From: Glycomyces amatae
Lineage (GTDB): Bacteria > Actinomycetota > Actinomycetes > Mycobacteriales > Micromonosporaceae
Assembly (NCBI RefSeq): GCF_020991375.1
Contig: NZ_JAJLQZ010000004.1
Coordinates: 248,001-312,000, forward strand
Length of the DNA stretch: 64,000 nt
Direction: 5' to 3'
The notes beneath the pieces were generated by a model. That model worked only from the letters and a program-made list of their open reading frames with translations. It did not search any database and was not told the origin of the DNA. A program made the position numbers and the translations under genes. Shown here in pieces: positions 1 to 7,994 of this stretch. How positions within the stretch are numbered: the first letter of the stretch is position 1; each line of letters begins with the position of its first letter.

Positions 1-433
1 AGATGCCCAGGGAGAAGAAGTCGTGCCCTTCGGCGAGGGCGTTGCCGTCGACGAGGACCTCCTCGCCCTCGACGGCGGCGCCCGCCTCGATCTCGGGCGG
101 CGTGTCCCCGGCGGCCTTGAGGCGGCACTGGATCGCGTACTGCTTGCCCTCTTCGGTGCGCCCGTAGTACCACCAGCCGCCGTCCCTGACGGGGACGGAC
201 AGGTCGGTCTCCTGGGTGCGGTCCTTGATCTCGCCGAAGATCGCCTTGCGCAGGCCCGCGAGGTGGGCGGTGCGCGATTCGGCGTAGGCGTTCTCGGCGT
301 TGAGGTAGTCCCGGGTCTGGGGGTCCTCGGGGTCCTTGAGCCAGGAGTAAGGGTCGTTCACGGTGTCGCCGTGCTGAATGCGCGAGTGGTCGCGGCGAGG
401 GGCCGCGGGTTTAGCGGGTTGCGTTTCCGACAT
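1..433 (-). CDS. S9 family peptidase (oligopeptidase B type), N-terminal part only
   Basis: The minus strand opens with ATG at 433 and reads through to the window edge without a stop, so only about 144 N-terminal residues are visible. They include HGDTVNDPYSWLKDPEDPQT and later VRDGGWWYYGRTEEGKQYAI. This order, a DPY-WL-D motif followed by a WWYY-R beta-propeller blade, is characteristic of prolyl-oligopeptidase-family oligopeptidase B (protease II), a cytosolic serine peptidase that cuts after basic residues. The catalytic Ser-Asp-His part lies outside the window. There is no signal peptide. It is divergent from the ABC/YhgE pair. Family confidence is high; oligopeptidase B versus prolyl oligopeptidase is an inference from the N-terminus. 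Confidence 0.85.
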   Translation of the reverse strand, partial: MSETQPAKPAAPRRDHSRIQHGDTVNDPYSWLKDPEDPQTRDYLNAENAYAESRTAHLAGLRKAIFGEIKDRTQETDLSVPVRDGGWWYYGRTEEGKQYAIQCRLKAAGDTPPEIEAGAAVEGEEVLVDGNALAEGHDFFSLGI

Positions 434-583
434 GCCTCAACTGTAAGGGCCGCGCGCGGGACGCGCCGGTCACAGCGCGCCCGCCTCCTCCGGACCACAA
501 GTTACTCGTGGGTAATATCGACGCGGTCAGCAACCCGCGAAAACGCCCGAAACGGGGCGCATCGGCCTGTGAGGATGGTCCCC
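434..583. promoter_or_regulatory. Divergent intergenic region with a TTAC-type imperfect palindrome
   Basis: This 150-bp gap separates the S9 peptidase from the ABC ATPase. At 502-515 it contains TTACTCGTGGGTAA, a 14-bp imperfect inverted repeat (arms TTACTC and GGGTAA, one mismatch). Such TTAC...GTAA sites are often bound by TetR-family repressors in actinobacteria. Operator function is an inference. Confidence 0.35.
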
Positions 584-1726
584 ATGAGCGACAGGAGCGA
601 CGAGACCGGTCCAGCGCCCGAAACGTCCGGAGGCGACGGTGCGGCGGGTCCGTCGCGGGCCGATCCCGAACCGCCCGGTGTCGGCCTCCCGTCTACGGCC
701 GGAGTCTCCTCCGAGCCGCCCCCGGACCGCCGCGGCGCCCCGCGCGACACCGGGGCGGACCCCCAGGAGCCGCGGCGGGCGCTGCCCGACCGGGACGCGA
801 CCCGGGCCCTTCCCGCGGCCGACGCGGCCCCGTCCCCTCCCCGCCCCGACGCGACCCGGACGCTCCCCGCCGCCGACACCGCGCCCGCCGACAGCGCCCC
901 GGACGACAGTGCTCCGGACGACAGCGCTCCGACCGACAGCGCCCGCAGCGCCGAACGGCCCGACGCGGACGCCGTCCCGAACCGCCACGGCCACACCGCC
1001 GACTTCGACCACCCCAACGGCCGCCCCTTCCTCCGCGCCCGAGGACTCACCGCCGCCGGCCGCCAGGGGCCGATCTTCACCGACGTCTCGCTCACCGCGA
1101 GCCTCGGCCAGGTCGTCGCCGTCTGCGGCGACGGCGGCGACGGCCGCTCCTCCCTCCTCCTCGCCCTGTCCGGCCGCTTCCCCCTCCGCGGCGGCACGCT
1201 CGAAGTGGACGGCCAGACCCGCCCCGGCCAGATCCGCCGCCGCTTCACCGTCGCCCAGGCCGGACCCCCGATCCGCTTCGACCCCTACCACACCGTCGCC
1301 TCCTGCATCAAAGAGACGATCGCCGTCTCCAAAGGCGCCGCCACCCGCGCCAACGTCCACGCCTGGCTCGACCGCCTCGCCGTCGGCGTCGACACCGGCG
1401 ACACCTTCGGCTTCCTGCCCCGCATCGACCAGGTCCGCTTCGCCGTCGCGTGCGCCGCCGCCTGCCGCACCCCCGCCGTCGTCGTCGACGACACCGACAG
1501 CGGGCTCGACACCTCCGGCTCCGAACGCGTCTTCGAGGCCCTGCGCACCGTCGCCGACGCCGGGCAGCTCGTCATCGCCGCCTGCACCCGACCCGACCCG
1601 CCCGCCGACACCGTCGTCGACCTGCGCTGCCAGCACGAGACCGCGGCCCCCGCGCGCCGCCGCGGCGACCACGCCGCACCCCGCCGCCACCGCCGCGAGG
1701 ACGACCGAAACGGAGGCCCCCGATGA
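584..1726 (+). CDS. ABC transporter ATP-binding protein with degenerate nucleotide-binding motifs and long acidic N-terminal linker
   Basis: A 380-residue protein. Residues 1-145 are low-complexity Pro/Ala/Asp/Ser sequence with imperfect repeats (APDDSAPDDSAPTDSA) and are probably disordered. Residues about 146-355 form an ABC ATPase-like domain. The P-loop reads GDGGDGRSS (about 182-190), with Arg where the invariant Lys should be. The Walker B region reads VVVDDTDSGLD (about 299-309), with Asp in place of the catalytic Glu. No clear LSGGQ signature is visible. Its stop overlaps the ATG of the YhgE-like membrane gene, so the two are translationally coupled. Pairing of an ABC ATPase with YhgE is common in actinobacteria. 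The start was chosen for GAGGA eight bases upstream and because upstream sequence lacks domain similarity. It may bind nucleotide without efficient hydrolysis. Confidence 0.8.
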   Translation: MSDRSDETGPAPETSGGDGAAGPSRADPEPPGVGLPSTAGVSSEPPPDRRGAPRDTGADPQEPRRALPDRDATRALPAADAAPSPPRPDATRTLPAADTAPADSAPDDSAPDDSAPTDSARSAERPDADAVPNRHGHTADFDHPNGRPFLRARGLTAAGRQGPIFTDVSLTASLGQVVAVCGDGGDGRSSLLLALSGRFPLRGGTLEVDGQTRPGQIRRRFTVAQAGPPIRFDPYHTVASCIKETIAVSKGAATRANVHAWLDRLAVGVDTGDTFGFLPRIDQVRFAVACAAACRTPAVVVDDTDSGLDTSGSERVFEALRTVADAGQLVIAACTRPDPPADTVVDLRCQHETAAPARRRGDHAAPRRHRREDDRNGGPR

Positions 1727-3582
1727 GCCCGTTCCAACTCGCCGCCGCCGAACTGCGGCGCTTCCGCGGCCACCCCCTCCGCACCGCCGCCCTCGTCGCC
1801 ATCGTCCTCATCCCGCTCGTCTACGGCGGCCTCTACCTCTGGTTCGCCTGGGACCCCTACGGCGAACTCGACCGCATGCCCGTCGCCGTCGTCAACGAGG
1901 ACGCCGGCGCCACCGTCGACGTCGACGGCGAGGCCACCGCCATCAACGGCGGCGACCAGCTCGTCGACCAGCTCAAGGAGGACCGTATCTTCGACTGGCG
2001 GTTCACCTCCGCCGACACCGCGGGCCAGGGCCTGCGCGACGGCGACTACTACATGGTCATCACCGTCCCCGAGGACTTCTCGACCCGCCTCGCCAGCCTC
2101 TCCGGCACCGACCCCGAACAGGCCACCGTCGAGTTCGACCTCAACGACGCCAACGGCTACGTCGCCGGCGTCATGGCCTCCACCGTCGAGGCCGAACTGC
2201 GCAACCAGATCAACACCGCCGTCTACGTCACCTTCGCCAAGAGCATCTTCGGCGACCTCACCGAACTCAACCAGGGCCTCACCGACGCCTCGACCGGCGC
2301 GGGCGACCTCGCCGACGGCGCCGCCACCGCCCAGGCCGGCGCCGCCGACCTCCAGACCGGACTCGGGGACCTCGCCACCGGCGCCGAGCAGGTCGCCGAC
2401 GGCGCGGACCAGGTCAGCGACGGCGTCGACCAGGCCGTCGACATCGCCCAGCCCGTCGTCCAGACCCTCGCCGACAACTGGACCCGCATCCAGACCGGCG
2501 CCGCCGCGGCCGCCGACCTCGCCGACCGGGCCGGCACCGACCTCGACGCCGCCTACGCCGGCCTGTGCGCCGACGACCCCGACGCCGACCCCGACGCGTG
2601 CGCGCGCCTCCAGGCCTTCATCGACGAGGCCGACCAGGCGGGCGCCGACATCCAGGACGCCGACGCCACCGTCCAGGGCACCTCCGCCGACACCCTCGAC
2701 CAGGCCTCCGAGGACCTCACCGCCCTCCAGACCGGCGCGGCCGACGTCGCCACCGGCGCCCGGCAGGTCGCCGACGCCGCCGCCACCGCCCAGACCGGCG
2801 CGGGCGACCTCGCCGACGGCCTCACCGGCCTCCACGACGGCGCCGAGACCCTCGCCGCCTCGCTCGCCACCGCCGCCGAATCCGTGCCCAGCACCAACCC
2901 CGCCGAAGACGCCGGCAACGCCGAGGCCTACGGCAGCCCCGTCGCCATCGCGGAGGACAACCTCAACCCGGCCGGGACCTACGGGCGCGGCCTCGCCCCG
3001 TTCTTCATCGCGATCGCACTGTGGGTCTTCGGGCTCATGGCCTACCTCGTACTGCGTACGGTGAACAGCCGGGCGCTGGCAGGACCGCTGCGCTCCGTCC
3101 CGATCGCCCTCGGCGGCTGGCTCCCCGGCGCGATCCTCGGCGTGGTCTCGGCCCTCGTCCTCTACCTCGCGGTCGAACTCGGCCTGGGACTCGACCCGAA
3201 GGACGCGCTCGACACGGTCGGACTCTCGATCCTGGTCATCCTCGCGTTCTCGGCGATGGCCCACCTCTGCAAACTCGCGTTCGGCACCGCCGGGAGCCTG
3301 ATCCTGGTCGTGCTCCTCATGCTGCAGCTGACGAGCGCGGGCGGCCTCTACCCGGTGGAGACCACACCGGGGTTCTTCCAGTTCCTCCACCCGCTGCTGC
3401 CGATGACCTACGTGGTCGACGCCCTCCGCGTCACCATCAGCGGCGGCGACGGCGGCCACGTCGTCAGGGCCCTGGTCGTCCTGGCGGCCTACCTGATCGG
3501 CGCGCTCGCCCTGTCCTCCCTGGTCGTCGCGGCACGGCGCCGGTGGAACCCGGACAGCCTGAACGAACCGCTCCGGGTCTGA
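1723..3582 (+). CDS. YhgE/Pip family membrane protein (ABC-2-like permease)
   Basis: A 619-residue membrane protein. One N-terminal membrane segment (about 22-44, with VALVAIVLIPLVYGGLYLWF) is followed by a large extracytoplasmic region. That region contains the typical YhgE repeats rich in Gly, Ala and Asp, such as GAGDLADGA and LATGAEQVADG, in two blocks around residues 190-255 and 340-385. Five or so membrane segments form a C-terminal ABC-2-type permease domain (about 425-605). It overlaps the preceding ABC gene by 4 bp (ATGA), so they probably form one complex. YhgE homologues include the phage-infection protein Pip of lactic acid bacteria and the ESX-linked EsaA family; the transported substrate is unknown. 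Length is normal for the family. Confidence 0.9.
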   Translation: MSPFQLAAAELRRFRGHPLRTAALVAIVLIPLVYGGLYLWFAWDPYGELDRMPVAVVNEDAGATVDVDGEATAINGGDQLVDQLKEDRIFDWRFTSADTAGQGLRDGDYYMVITVPEDFSTRLASLSGTDPEQATVEFDLNDANGYVAGVMASTVEAELRNQINTAVYVTFAKSIFGDLTELNQGLTDASTGAGDLADGAATAQAGAADLQTGLGDLATGAEQVADGADQVSDGVDQAVDIAQPVVQTLADNWTRIQTGAAAAADLADRAGTDLDAAYAGLCADDPDADPDACARLQAFIDEADQAGADIQDADATVQGTSADTLDQASEDLTALQTGAADVATGARQVADAAATAQTGAGDLADGLTGLHDGAETLAASLATAAESVPSTNPAEDAGNAEAYGSPVAIAEDNLNPAGTYGRGLAPFFIAIALWVFGLMAYLVLRTVNSRALAGPLRSVPIALGGWLPGAILGVVSALVLYLAVELGLGLDPKDALDTVGLSILVILAFSAMAHLCKLAFGTAGSLILVVLLMLQLTSAGGLYPVETTPGFFQFLHPLLPMTYVVDALRVTISGGDGGHVVRALVVLAAYLIGALALSSLVVAARRRWNPDSLNEPLRV

Positions 3583-3655
3583 AAGCGACCGGAGCCGAAC
3601 CGCCCGGCCACCGGCCGCCGCGGCGCGGCGGCTGTCCGCGTGCCCGCATCGCCGC

Positions 3656-3702
3656 GGCGTCGGCGCTCCGGAGACGACACCGGTATCCGGAGCGCCGACG
3701 CC
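3656..3702. terminator. Bidirectional hairpin terminator between convergent genes
   Basis: A perfect 17-bp inverted repeat (GGCGTCGGCGCTCCGGA and its complement) with a 13-base loop lies between the convergent YhgE and TetR stop codons. There is no T tract, which is usual for high-GC actinobacterial terminators. Confidence 0.75.
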
Positions 3703-3780
3703 TGCCGCCTTGCGGCCGAACCGACTTGCGGACTCGGATGCCGCCACTACCGACCGGAACAACATCCCCGGACATCACGC

Positions 3781-4530
3781 CTAGGACCGGATGAGCGCGC
3801 CCAACCCGTCGAGCGTCCGCTCCAGCCCGAACGCGAAGGCGTGCTCGGCGTCGTACGCCGCGTCGTGGGCCTCCCCGGCCGCCTGCCCGACCCTGACGGC
3901 GGTGGGGAAGCGCTCGGTGTCGAGGACCTTCGCGAGCAGGGGCCCGTTGGCCTCCCACCACTCGTGGTCGCTCATGGCGCTGGAGGCGCGCTCGGCCTCG
4001 GACTGGGCCGCGTCCTGGGCGGCGGTGCGGACGAACGCGAGCAGGTAGGCGAGCGCGTCGTCCATCGCGACGTCGTCGAGGCCGAGACCTTCGAGGGCCC
4101 GCAGCTCGCGCTCGTACTTGGCGCACTGGCCCGGTCCGAGGGGCGGGCGGCTCGGCGAGGCCGCGGCGGCCCAGGGGTGCGCCCGGTAGAGGGCGTAGTT
4201 GTCGCGGGCGACCGCCGCCAGCCGCTCCCGCCAGGGCCGGTCGGCCGCGGGAGTCGGGTCCATGCCGGCGAACAGCGAGTCGAGCATCAGCGCGACGAGC
4301 TCGGCCTTCCCCGGCACATAGGTGTAGAGCGTCATGGGGGCCTTGCCGAGCGACTGGGCCAGGCGGCGCACGGTGACCGCTTCGAGCCCTTCGGCGTCGG
4401 CGAGGCCGATCGCGGCCGCGACCACCTCGTCCACGGTCAGCCCCTTGCGGGGGCCGCGGCCGGTCTCCGGCGCAGCCCTCCAGAGCAGTTCGAGCAGGTG
4501 CGGCTTCGGCGTCTCAGTGGCGGTACTCAC
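3781..4530 (-). CDS. TetR family transcriptional regulator
   Basis: A 249-residue regulator. The N-terminal HTH lies at about 30-75 (TVDEVVAAAIGLADAEGLEAV, then VRRLAQSLGKAPMTLYTYV), ending in the hallmark MTLYTYVPGKAEL. The remainder is an all-helical TetR C-terminal ligand and dimer domain. The first possible codon is TTG at 4536, but GTG at 4530 has better spacing from AGGG and was chosen. It is divergent from a VOC-domain gene, and the shared 81-bp gap carries a strong palindrome plus phased GTAC repeats, so it most likely represses itself and the VOC gene. Its ligand is unknown. Confidence 0.93.
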   Translation of the reverse strand: MSTATETPKPHLLELLWRAAPETGRGPRKGLTVDEVVAAAIGLADAEGLEAVTVRRLAQSLGKAPMTLYTYVPGKAELVALMLDSLFAGMDPTPAADRPWRERLAAVARDNYALYRAHPWAAAASPSRPPLGPGQCAKYERELRALEGLGLDDVAMDDALAYLLAFVRTAAQDAAQSEAERASSAMSDHEWWEANGPLLAKVLDTERFPTAVRVGQAAGEAHDAAYDAEHAFAFGLERTLDGLGALIRS

Positions 4531-4551
4531 GCGCAAACCCTATCCCACAAA

Positions 4552-4593
4552 GTTGTACGGCGTACATCGTACGTTGTACAATATACAACGTAC
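4552..4593. promoter_or_regulatory. Probable TetR operator: 10-bp palindrome within GTAC repeats at 7-bp spacing
   Basis: GTACGTTGTA and its exact complement TACAACGTAC flank a 5-base spacer (4569-4593). GTAC also occurs at 4555, 4562, 4569, 4576 and 4590, each a multiple of 7 bp apart, with a decayed ATAC at 4583. The array ends 18 bp before the VOC start codon and is AT-rich compared with its surroundings. Binding by the divergent TetR protein is an inference. Confidence 0.75.
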
Positions 4594-4611
4594 AAAGAAA
4601 AGGAGCCGCTC

Positions 4612-5025
4612 ATGCACATCACCGCTTCCGCCGTCTCGCTCAACGTCGCCGACCCGACCGCCTCGGCCGAGTTCCTCAAGCGCCACTACGGCTTCGCCGA
4701 GGACATGTCCGCTGAAGGCTTCGTCGCCCTCTCGCGCCCGGACGCCGGCTTCAACGTCATCTTCCTGAAGACGGGTCTGTCGACCTTCAAGCCCGAGAGC
4801 GCCAAGGGGCACGCCGACGGCCTCCTCCTCGCCTTCGTCGTGGACGACATCGACGCCGAGTACGAGCGCGTCCAGAGGGAAGGCGTCGCGATCACCACCC
4901 CGATCGAGACCGAGCCGTGGGGCGAGCGCTACTTCCAGACCGCCGACCCCAACGGCGTGGTCATCCAACTGGTCCAATGGATGACCGACCCGGAATCGGC
5001 CGCGGCCCAGTCCGGAACCGAATAA
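4612..5025 (+). CDS. VOC (glyoxalase/bleomycin-resistance) family protein
   Basis: A 137-residue single VOC module pair: babbb units around ITASAVSLNVADPTASAEFL and GLLLAFVVDDIDAEYERV, ending in the typical ADPNGVVIQLVQW. The VOC fold serves glyoxalases, extradiol dioxygenases and antibiotic-binding resistance proteins; metal ligands are not obvious enough to choose. The start has an excellent ribosome site (AAAGGAG seven bases upstream). It is divergent from the TetR gene and sits immediately after the GTAC operator, which suggests a drug- or metabolite-inducible resistance pair. Its substrate cannot be read from the sequence. Confidence 0.88.
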   Translation: MHITASAVSLNVADPTASAEFLKRHYGFAEDMSAEGFVALSRPDAGFNVIFLKTGLSTFKPESAKGHADGLLLAFVVDDIDAEYERVQREGVAITTPIETEPWGERYFQTADPNGVVIQLVQWMTDPESAAAQSGTE

Positions 5026-5400
5026 GAAACCGAGTCCCGCTCACCAGCCGCGCCGCCATCACCGACAGGCCAGAAAAAACCATCCACACCCAAGTGACCA
5101 GGCAAAATAATTAATCCTCGCAAAGTTATCCACAGGCAGGAAAACGATGCTTGGCAACCGATACCGGGCATGTGATGGTTGGTGGATAAAAAACGTCTCC
5201 TTCGCCGGTGGTGGTGGCAGTGCGGAGTGGCGGCTCGGTCCTGGCGGGACTGGCGGTGCATGAGGGAATCCCCGGGGGCCGCCCCCGAAGTCCGCGTGCG
5301 GGTGCACCCGCGCGCGGCTCCTGCCAGGACACCTCGCGAGGTACACGCGGGCGCACCGGCAACCAGCCGGTGCGCCCGCACCCACAAGACCGGACCGCGA
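5026..5400. other. Non-coding stretch with a consensus DnaA box and GC hairpins
   Basis: No convincing gene is present. The left half is unusually AT-rich for this genome. It contains TTATCCACA (5126-5134, a perfect DnaA box) and a one-mismatch copy in the opposite orientation (GGTGGATAA, 5181-5189). The right half holds several GC palindromes (CGGGGG/CCCCCG at 5273-5287; GCGGGTGCACCCGC at 5298-5311). A replication role is not supported by gene context. Confidence 0.4.
5347..5380 (-). terminator. Hairpin terminator downstream of the alpha-galactosidase gene
   Basis: Perfect 14-bp arms (GCGGGCGCACCGGC and its complement) flank the loop AACCA, 21 bases beyond the alpha-galactosidase stop codon. 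No T run follows. Confidence 0.7.
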
Positions 5401-6648
5401 CTACGACAGGCGGTACAGGGCCGCACTGTGCGGCTGGAGCTTCACGCGCAGATGATCGCCCGGCACGATGTCCGAACGGCTCCAGCAGTCCCGCACCTCG
5501 CAGGGCCGCGCCAACCCGAGCGCCGCCCACGGCAGCTGGAGCTCCGCGACCTCGGGGCCGCGGTTGAAGACCGCCGCGAAGGCCCCGTCCTCGGAGGCCC
5601 AGGCCACCTGCCTGCCCTCGCGCCAGACCTCCCGGGCGCCCACCTCATGGCACTGGGCCGCCAGGACCTCGGGGTTCGTCAGCAGTTCGATCGTTTCAGC
5701 GCTGGAGGCCGGCAGATCGGCGCCGACCATGAGGGGCGACCGGGCGATGCACCACAGGGTCAGCATGGTCCGCTGCTCGTCCGGGGTCAGCAGGCTCTCG
5801 CGCGGCTCGCCGACCTCGGCTCGGACGCCCATGCGCCCCAAGGGGAGCATGTCCGCGTCCGGCCAGTGCCCCGGCCCGCCGTAAGGGGCCCATTCGCGCA
5901 GGAGGTCGAACTGGGCGTCCACGTCGCGCCAGCGGTCCCACAGGTCCGCCGAGATCCGCCACAGGTGCGAATGGGCCTGTAGATGCTCGGCGTGGTCGGT
6001 CGAGAGGTTCACCCCCGGGGAGAGGCTGAGCACGATGTCGCGGTCCGCCCGCTGGACCGCGTGCGCGAACGCCTCGACCTCGTCCTCCCGGTACGGCGCG
6101 ATCATGTCGTCGGCCTTGATGTAGTCGACGCCCCATTCGGCGAACTGGCGCACCAGCGAGTCGTAATAGGCCTGGCCGCCGGGGTGGGAGTGGTCGATGC
6201 CCCAGTTGTCGTCGATCCACCCGGCGATGCGCTCCCGGTCGGGGATCTGCGCCGCCGAGTACTCGCTGCCCTTGATCGGCGTGTCGGCCGCGACGGCCTG
6301 CCGCGGCACGCCGCGGAGGATGTGGAGCCCGAACTTCAAGCCGAGCGAGTGCACGTAGTCGGCCAGCGGTCCGAACCCGGCGCCGCCGGCGGCCGAGGGG
6401 AAGCGGTTCGGGGCCGGCTGGGGCAGCCCGTACTCGTCGAGCACCAGCTTGGCCCCCGAGTTGTAGCCTCCCGGTCGGGCCGCGGGGTCGTACCACTGGA
6501 TGTCCACGACGACGTACTCCCAGCCGTGCCCGGCCATGTGCTCGGCGAGGAACTCGGCGTTGGCGCGGGTCTCGGCCTCGGTCACCGAGGTCCCGAACAC
6601 ATCCCATGAATTCCAGCCCATAGGGGGCGTGGCGGCGAGTCGGGTCAC
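5401..6648 (-). CDS. Glycoside hydrolase family 27 alpha-galactosidase
   Basis: A 415-residue enzyme predicted to release terminal alpha-galactose. The GH27 entry motif PPMGWNSWDVFG lies at residues 8-19, and YVVVDIQWYD follows near 45-54. The nucleophile region VDYIKADD puts the catalytic Asp at about residue 180, and the acid/base region LWRISADLWD is near 229-238. The C-terminus is a beta-sandwich (LPW...RDCWS... HLRVKLQPHSAALYRLS). No signal peptide is visible, so it probably acts in the cytoplasm on imported oligosaccharides. The GTG start is supported by AGGAGG five bases upstream. It is a monocistronic unit followed by a strong hairpin. Confidence 0.92.
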   Translation of the reverse strand: MTRLAATPPMGWNSWDVFGTSVTEAETRANAEFLAEHMAGHGWEYVVVDIQWYDPAARPGGYNSGAKLVLDEYGLPQPAPNRFPSAAGGAGFGPLADYVHSLGLKFGLHILRGVPRQAVAADTPIKGSEYSAAQIPDRERIAGWIDDNWGIDHSHPGGQAYYDSLVRQFAEWGVDYIKADDMIAPYREDEVEAFAHAVQRADRDIVLSLSPGVNLSTDHAEHLQAHSHLWRISADLWDRWRDVDAQFDLLREWAPYGGPGHWPDADMLPLGRMGVRAEVGEPRESLLTPDEQRTMLTLWCIARSPLMVGADLPASSAETIELLTNPEVLAAQCHEVGAREVWREGRQVAWASEDGAFAAVFNRGPEVAELQLPWAALGLARPCEVRDCWSRSDIVPGDHLRVKLQPHSAALYRLS

Positions 6649-6887
6649 AGAAACCTCCTCGGGGGTTGAGTGCCATGTACGCTACCCGCGCTCACCGACG
6701 AACACGACCGGCCCTTCGAAAGCGATTGCAGCCCTTGAGCTCACCTTGCGGCGGCGGCCGTGGGCGCCGCACCGGCCCGCTGGGTGCCGGAAAGGGGCGG
6801 CCATCACGTTCGCGTCAATACCGCATCGAGCCCGCCTCCGGTGGTGCTGTACAGTGTTGACGGCGATGCGCTCAGGAAGCGCATCCT
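6649..6887. other. Intergenic region upstream of tRNA-Phe and the alpha-galactosidase
   Basis: No gene is supported. It should contain the divergent promoters of the alpha-galactosidase and tRNA-Phe. TACAGT at 6850-6855 could be a -10 element for the tRNA, but no good -35 partner was found. Confidence 0.3.
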
Positions 6888-6964
6888 GGCCAGGTAGCTC
6901 AGTTGGTACGAGCGTCCGCCTGAAAAGCGGAAGGTCGCCGGTTCGACCCCGGCCCTGGCCACCA
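6888..6964 (+). tRNA. tRNA-Phe (anticodon GAA)
   Basis: A complete cloverleaf can be drawn. The acceptor is GGCCAGG with CCTGGCC, the D-arm GCTC/GAGC, the anticodon stem TCCGC/GCGGA with loop CTGAAAA (anticodon GAA), and the T-arm GCCGG-TTCGACC-CCGGC. The discriminator is A, followed by an encoded CCA. Its 3' half (from 6912) recurs exactly at 9918-9969 and in decayed form near 26.92 and 34.12 kb, so this gene appears to be the attachment locus for the island that follows. Confidence 0.97.
6912..6963 (+). repeat. 52-bp direct repeat, left copy (3' half of tRNA-Phe; attL-like)
   Basis: This segment, anticodon arm to 3' end of tRNA-Phe, is identical over 52 bp to 9918-9969. Integrative elements commonly use a tRNA 3' end as attB, leaving such a repeat at both ends. 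No integrase lies between the two copies, so tandem duplication is an alternative origin. Confidence 0.75.
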
Positions 6965-6982
6965 TCACCACCAGGCATTTCG

Positions 6983-7016
6983 CCCCGTCTACCAGCATGA
7001 ATACTGGAAGCCGGGG
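6983..7016 (+). terminator. Terminator of tRNA-Phe
   Basis: CCCCGTCTACCAG and CTGGAAGCCGGGG form an imperfect stem just after the tRNA, followed by CTTCCTC. The equivalent hairpin after the second tRNA fragment (9989-10022) has a better T-rich tail, which supports a terminator role. Confidence 0.6.
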
Positions 7017-7119
7017 CTTCCTCATATCCGGCTCCGACCGGCTGGACCCGGTGTTTTCCGGCCCGTTTCCGGCCCCACAGTGGTCCAGTCATTTAGGGCA
7101 AATAGTATTAATCGGAAAA

Positions 7120-7917
7120 TCAGTCATTTCGAACATGAGGATGGCACCTCCTGAAGGATGATTTTTCCGCCTGAAGATCAAGCGGTGTCAGCCCCGGATC
7201 TATGCCTTGCGGCGGTTCAGAACGGACCCCACCCCCTTGGCGCCCAGATGCTTCGACGCCCTCCATGTAGCGGGCCGGCTGTTCGGAGGGGAACACGGGC
7301 GCGGCGGGCATGGTCGGCAGGTCCTGGAGCGGATCGATCGCGGCGGCGTGGCCGCGGGCCCACTCGAGCCATCGGAGGGCCGATTCTCGTTCCGGGAGGG
7401 CGGTACCGGCTGCAGCGATCCGCTGTTCGAGCTCGTCGCAGTATGCCGAAATAGCACGTGAACGCGCGAATGCTGCCACCTGCTGATGCAACGTCTCGGC
7501 CAAGAACTGCTGCAGGGCCCGGGATTGAGCGTCCGTTTCGGCCTTCTCGTGAACGCGCTGCCGCTTGGCAGCCTCCCGCGCCTCGGCTGCGGTGCGCTCG
7601 CGATCCTCTGCCCCCGCGTGGCGAGGCCATCGAGGACTTTTGGCAGACGGTCTTCCAGCATGCCGGTCTTGCGGTCGGCCCACCGCCGCCGGCCCCCCGA
7701 CTTCGCACGAGACAGCTCGATCTTGAGCGTCTGCGACTTGACCGCATCGAGCGTCTGCGGAAACTCCTGATCGATGGTGACCGGGTACGAGTACCCATCG
7801 ATCAGGACCCAGACCCAACCCTCACGTGCTCCGGCTGCCGGACACGCCCGCTGTAGTGCAGCTCGGGTTCGGACGAGCGGTCGCTAACCTGCCAGCCACG
7901 GCTCCGATTTCGGCCCG
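7120..7917 (-). pseudogene. Frameshifted, 5'-truncated copy of the conserved hypothetical gene at 10121-11047
   Basis: Reading several frames in turn recovers a protein similar to the intact neighbour. RGWQVSDRSSEPELHYSG is in one frame and EGWVWVLIDGYSYPVTIDQ in a second. RERTAAEAREAAKRQR through AISAYCDELEQRIAAAG to IDPLQDLPTMPAAPVF is in a third. One shift is explained by loss of a single G in the GAG CAC CGT GAG codons present in the intact copy. The first 40 or so codons have been lost at the junction with the ATPase promoter region. The gene and the preceding tRNA 3' half are duplicated together, which ties this decay to the history of the island. The function of the family is unknown. 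Confidence 0.8.
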
Positions 7918-7945
7918 GTGGCCGCTCCCGTGGCTCCCGAACTCT

Positions 7946-7978
7946 ACTAAACTACGTATTACTAAAATGTGGTTTAGT
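7946..7978. promoter_or_regulatory. ACTAAAC/GTTTAGT inverted repeat upstream of the ATPase gene
   Basis: ACTAAAC (7946-7952) and its exact complement GTTTAGT (7972-7978) flank 19 bases that include the palindrome TACGTA and a further ACTAAA. The stretch is strikingly AT-rich for this genome and ends 17 bp before the preferred start, so it is a plausible promoter/operator. Confidence 0.5.
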
Positions 7979-7994
7979 GAAAATGGAGGTCATC

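Noticed and set aside
639..3794. Very long Arg/Pro-rich open frame overlapping the ABC/YhgE pair
   Set aside because: GC-skew shadow frame: the amino-acid composition is extreme, and the other frames contain recognisable ABC and YhgE domains.
5026..5400. Replication origin suggested by DnaA-box sequences
   Set aside because: One perfect box and one near-match are not an origin cluster, and no dnaA, dnaN, parAB or similar gene is nearby.
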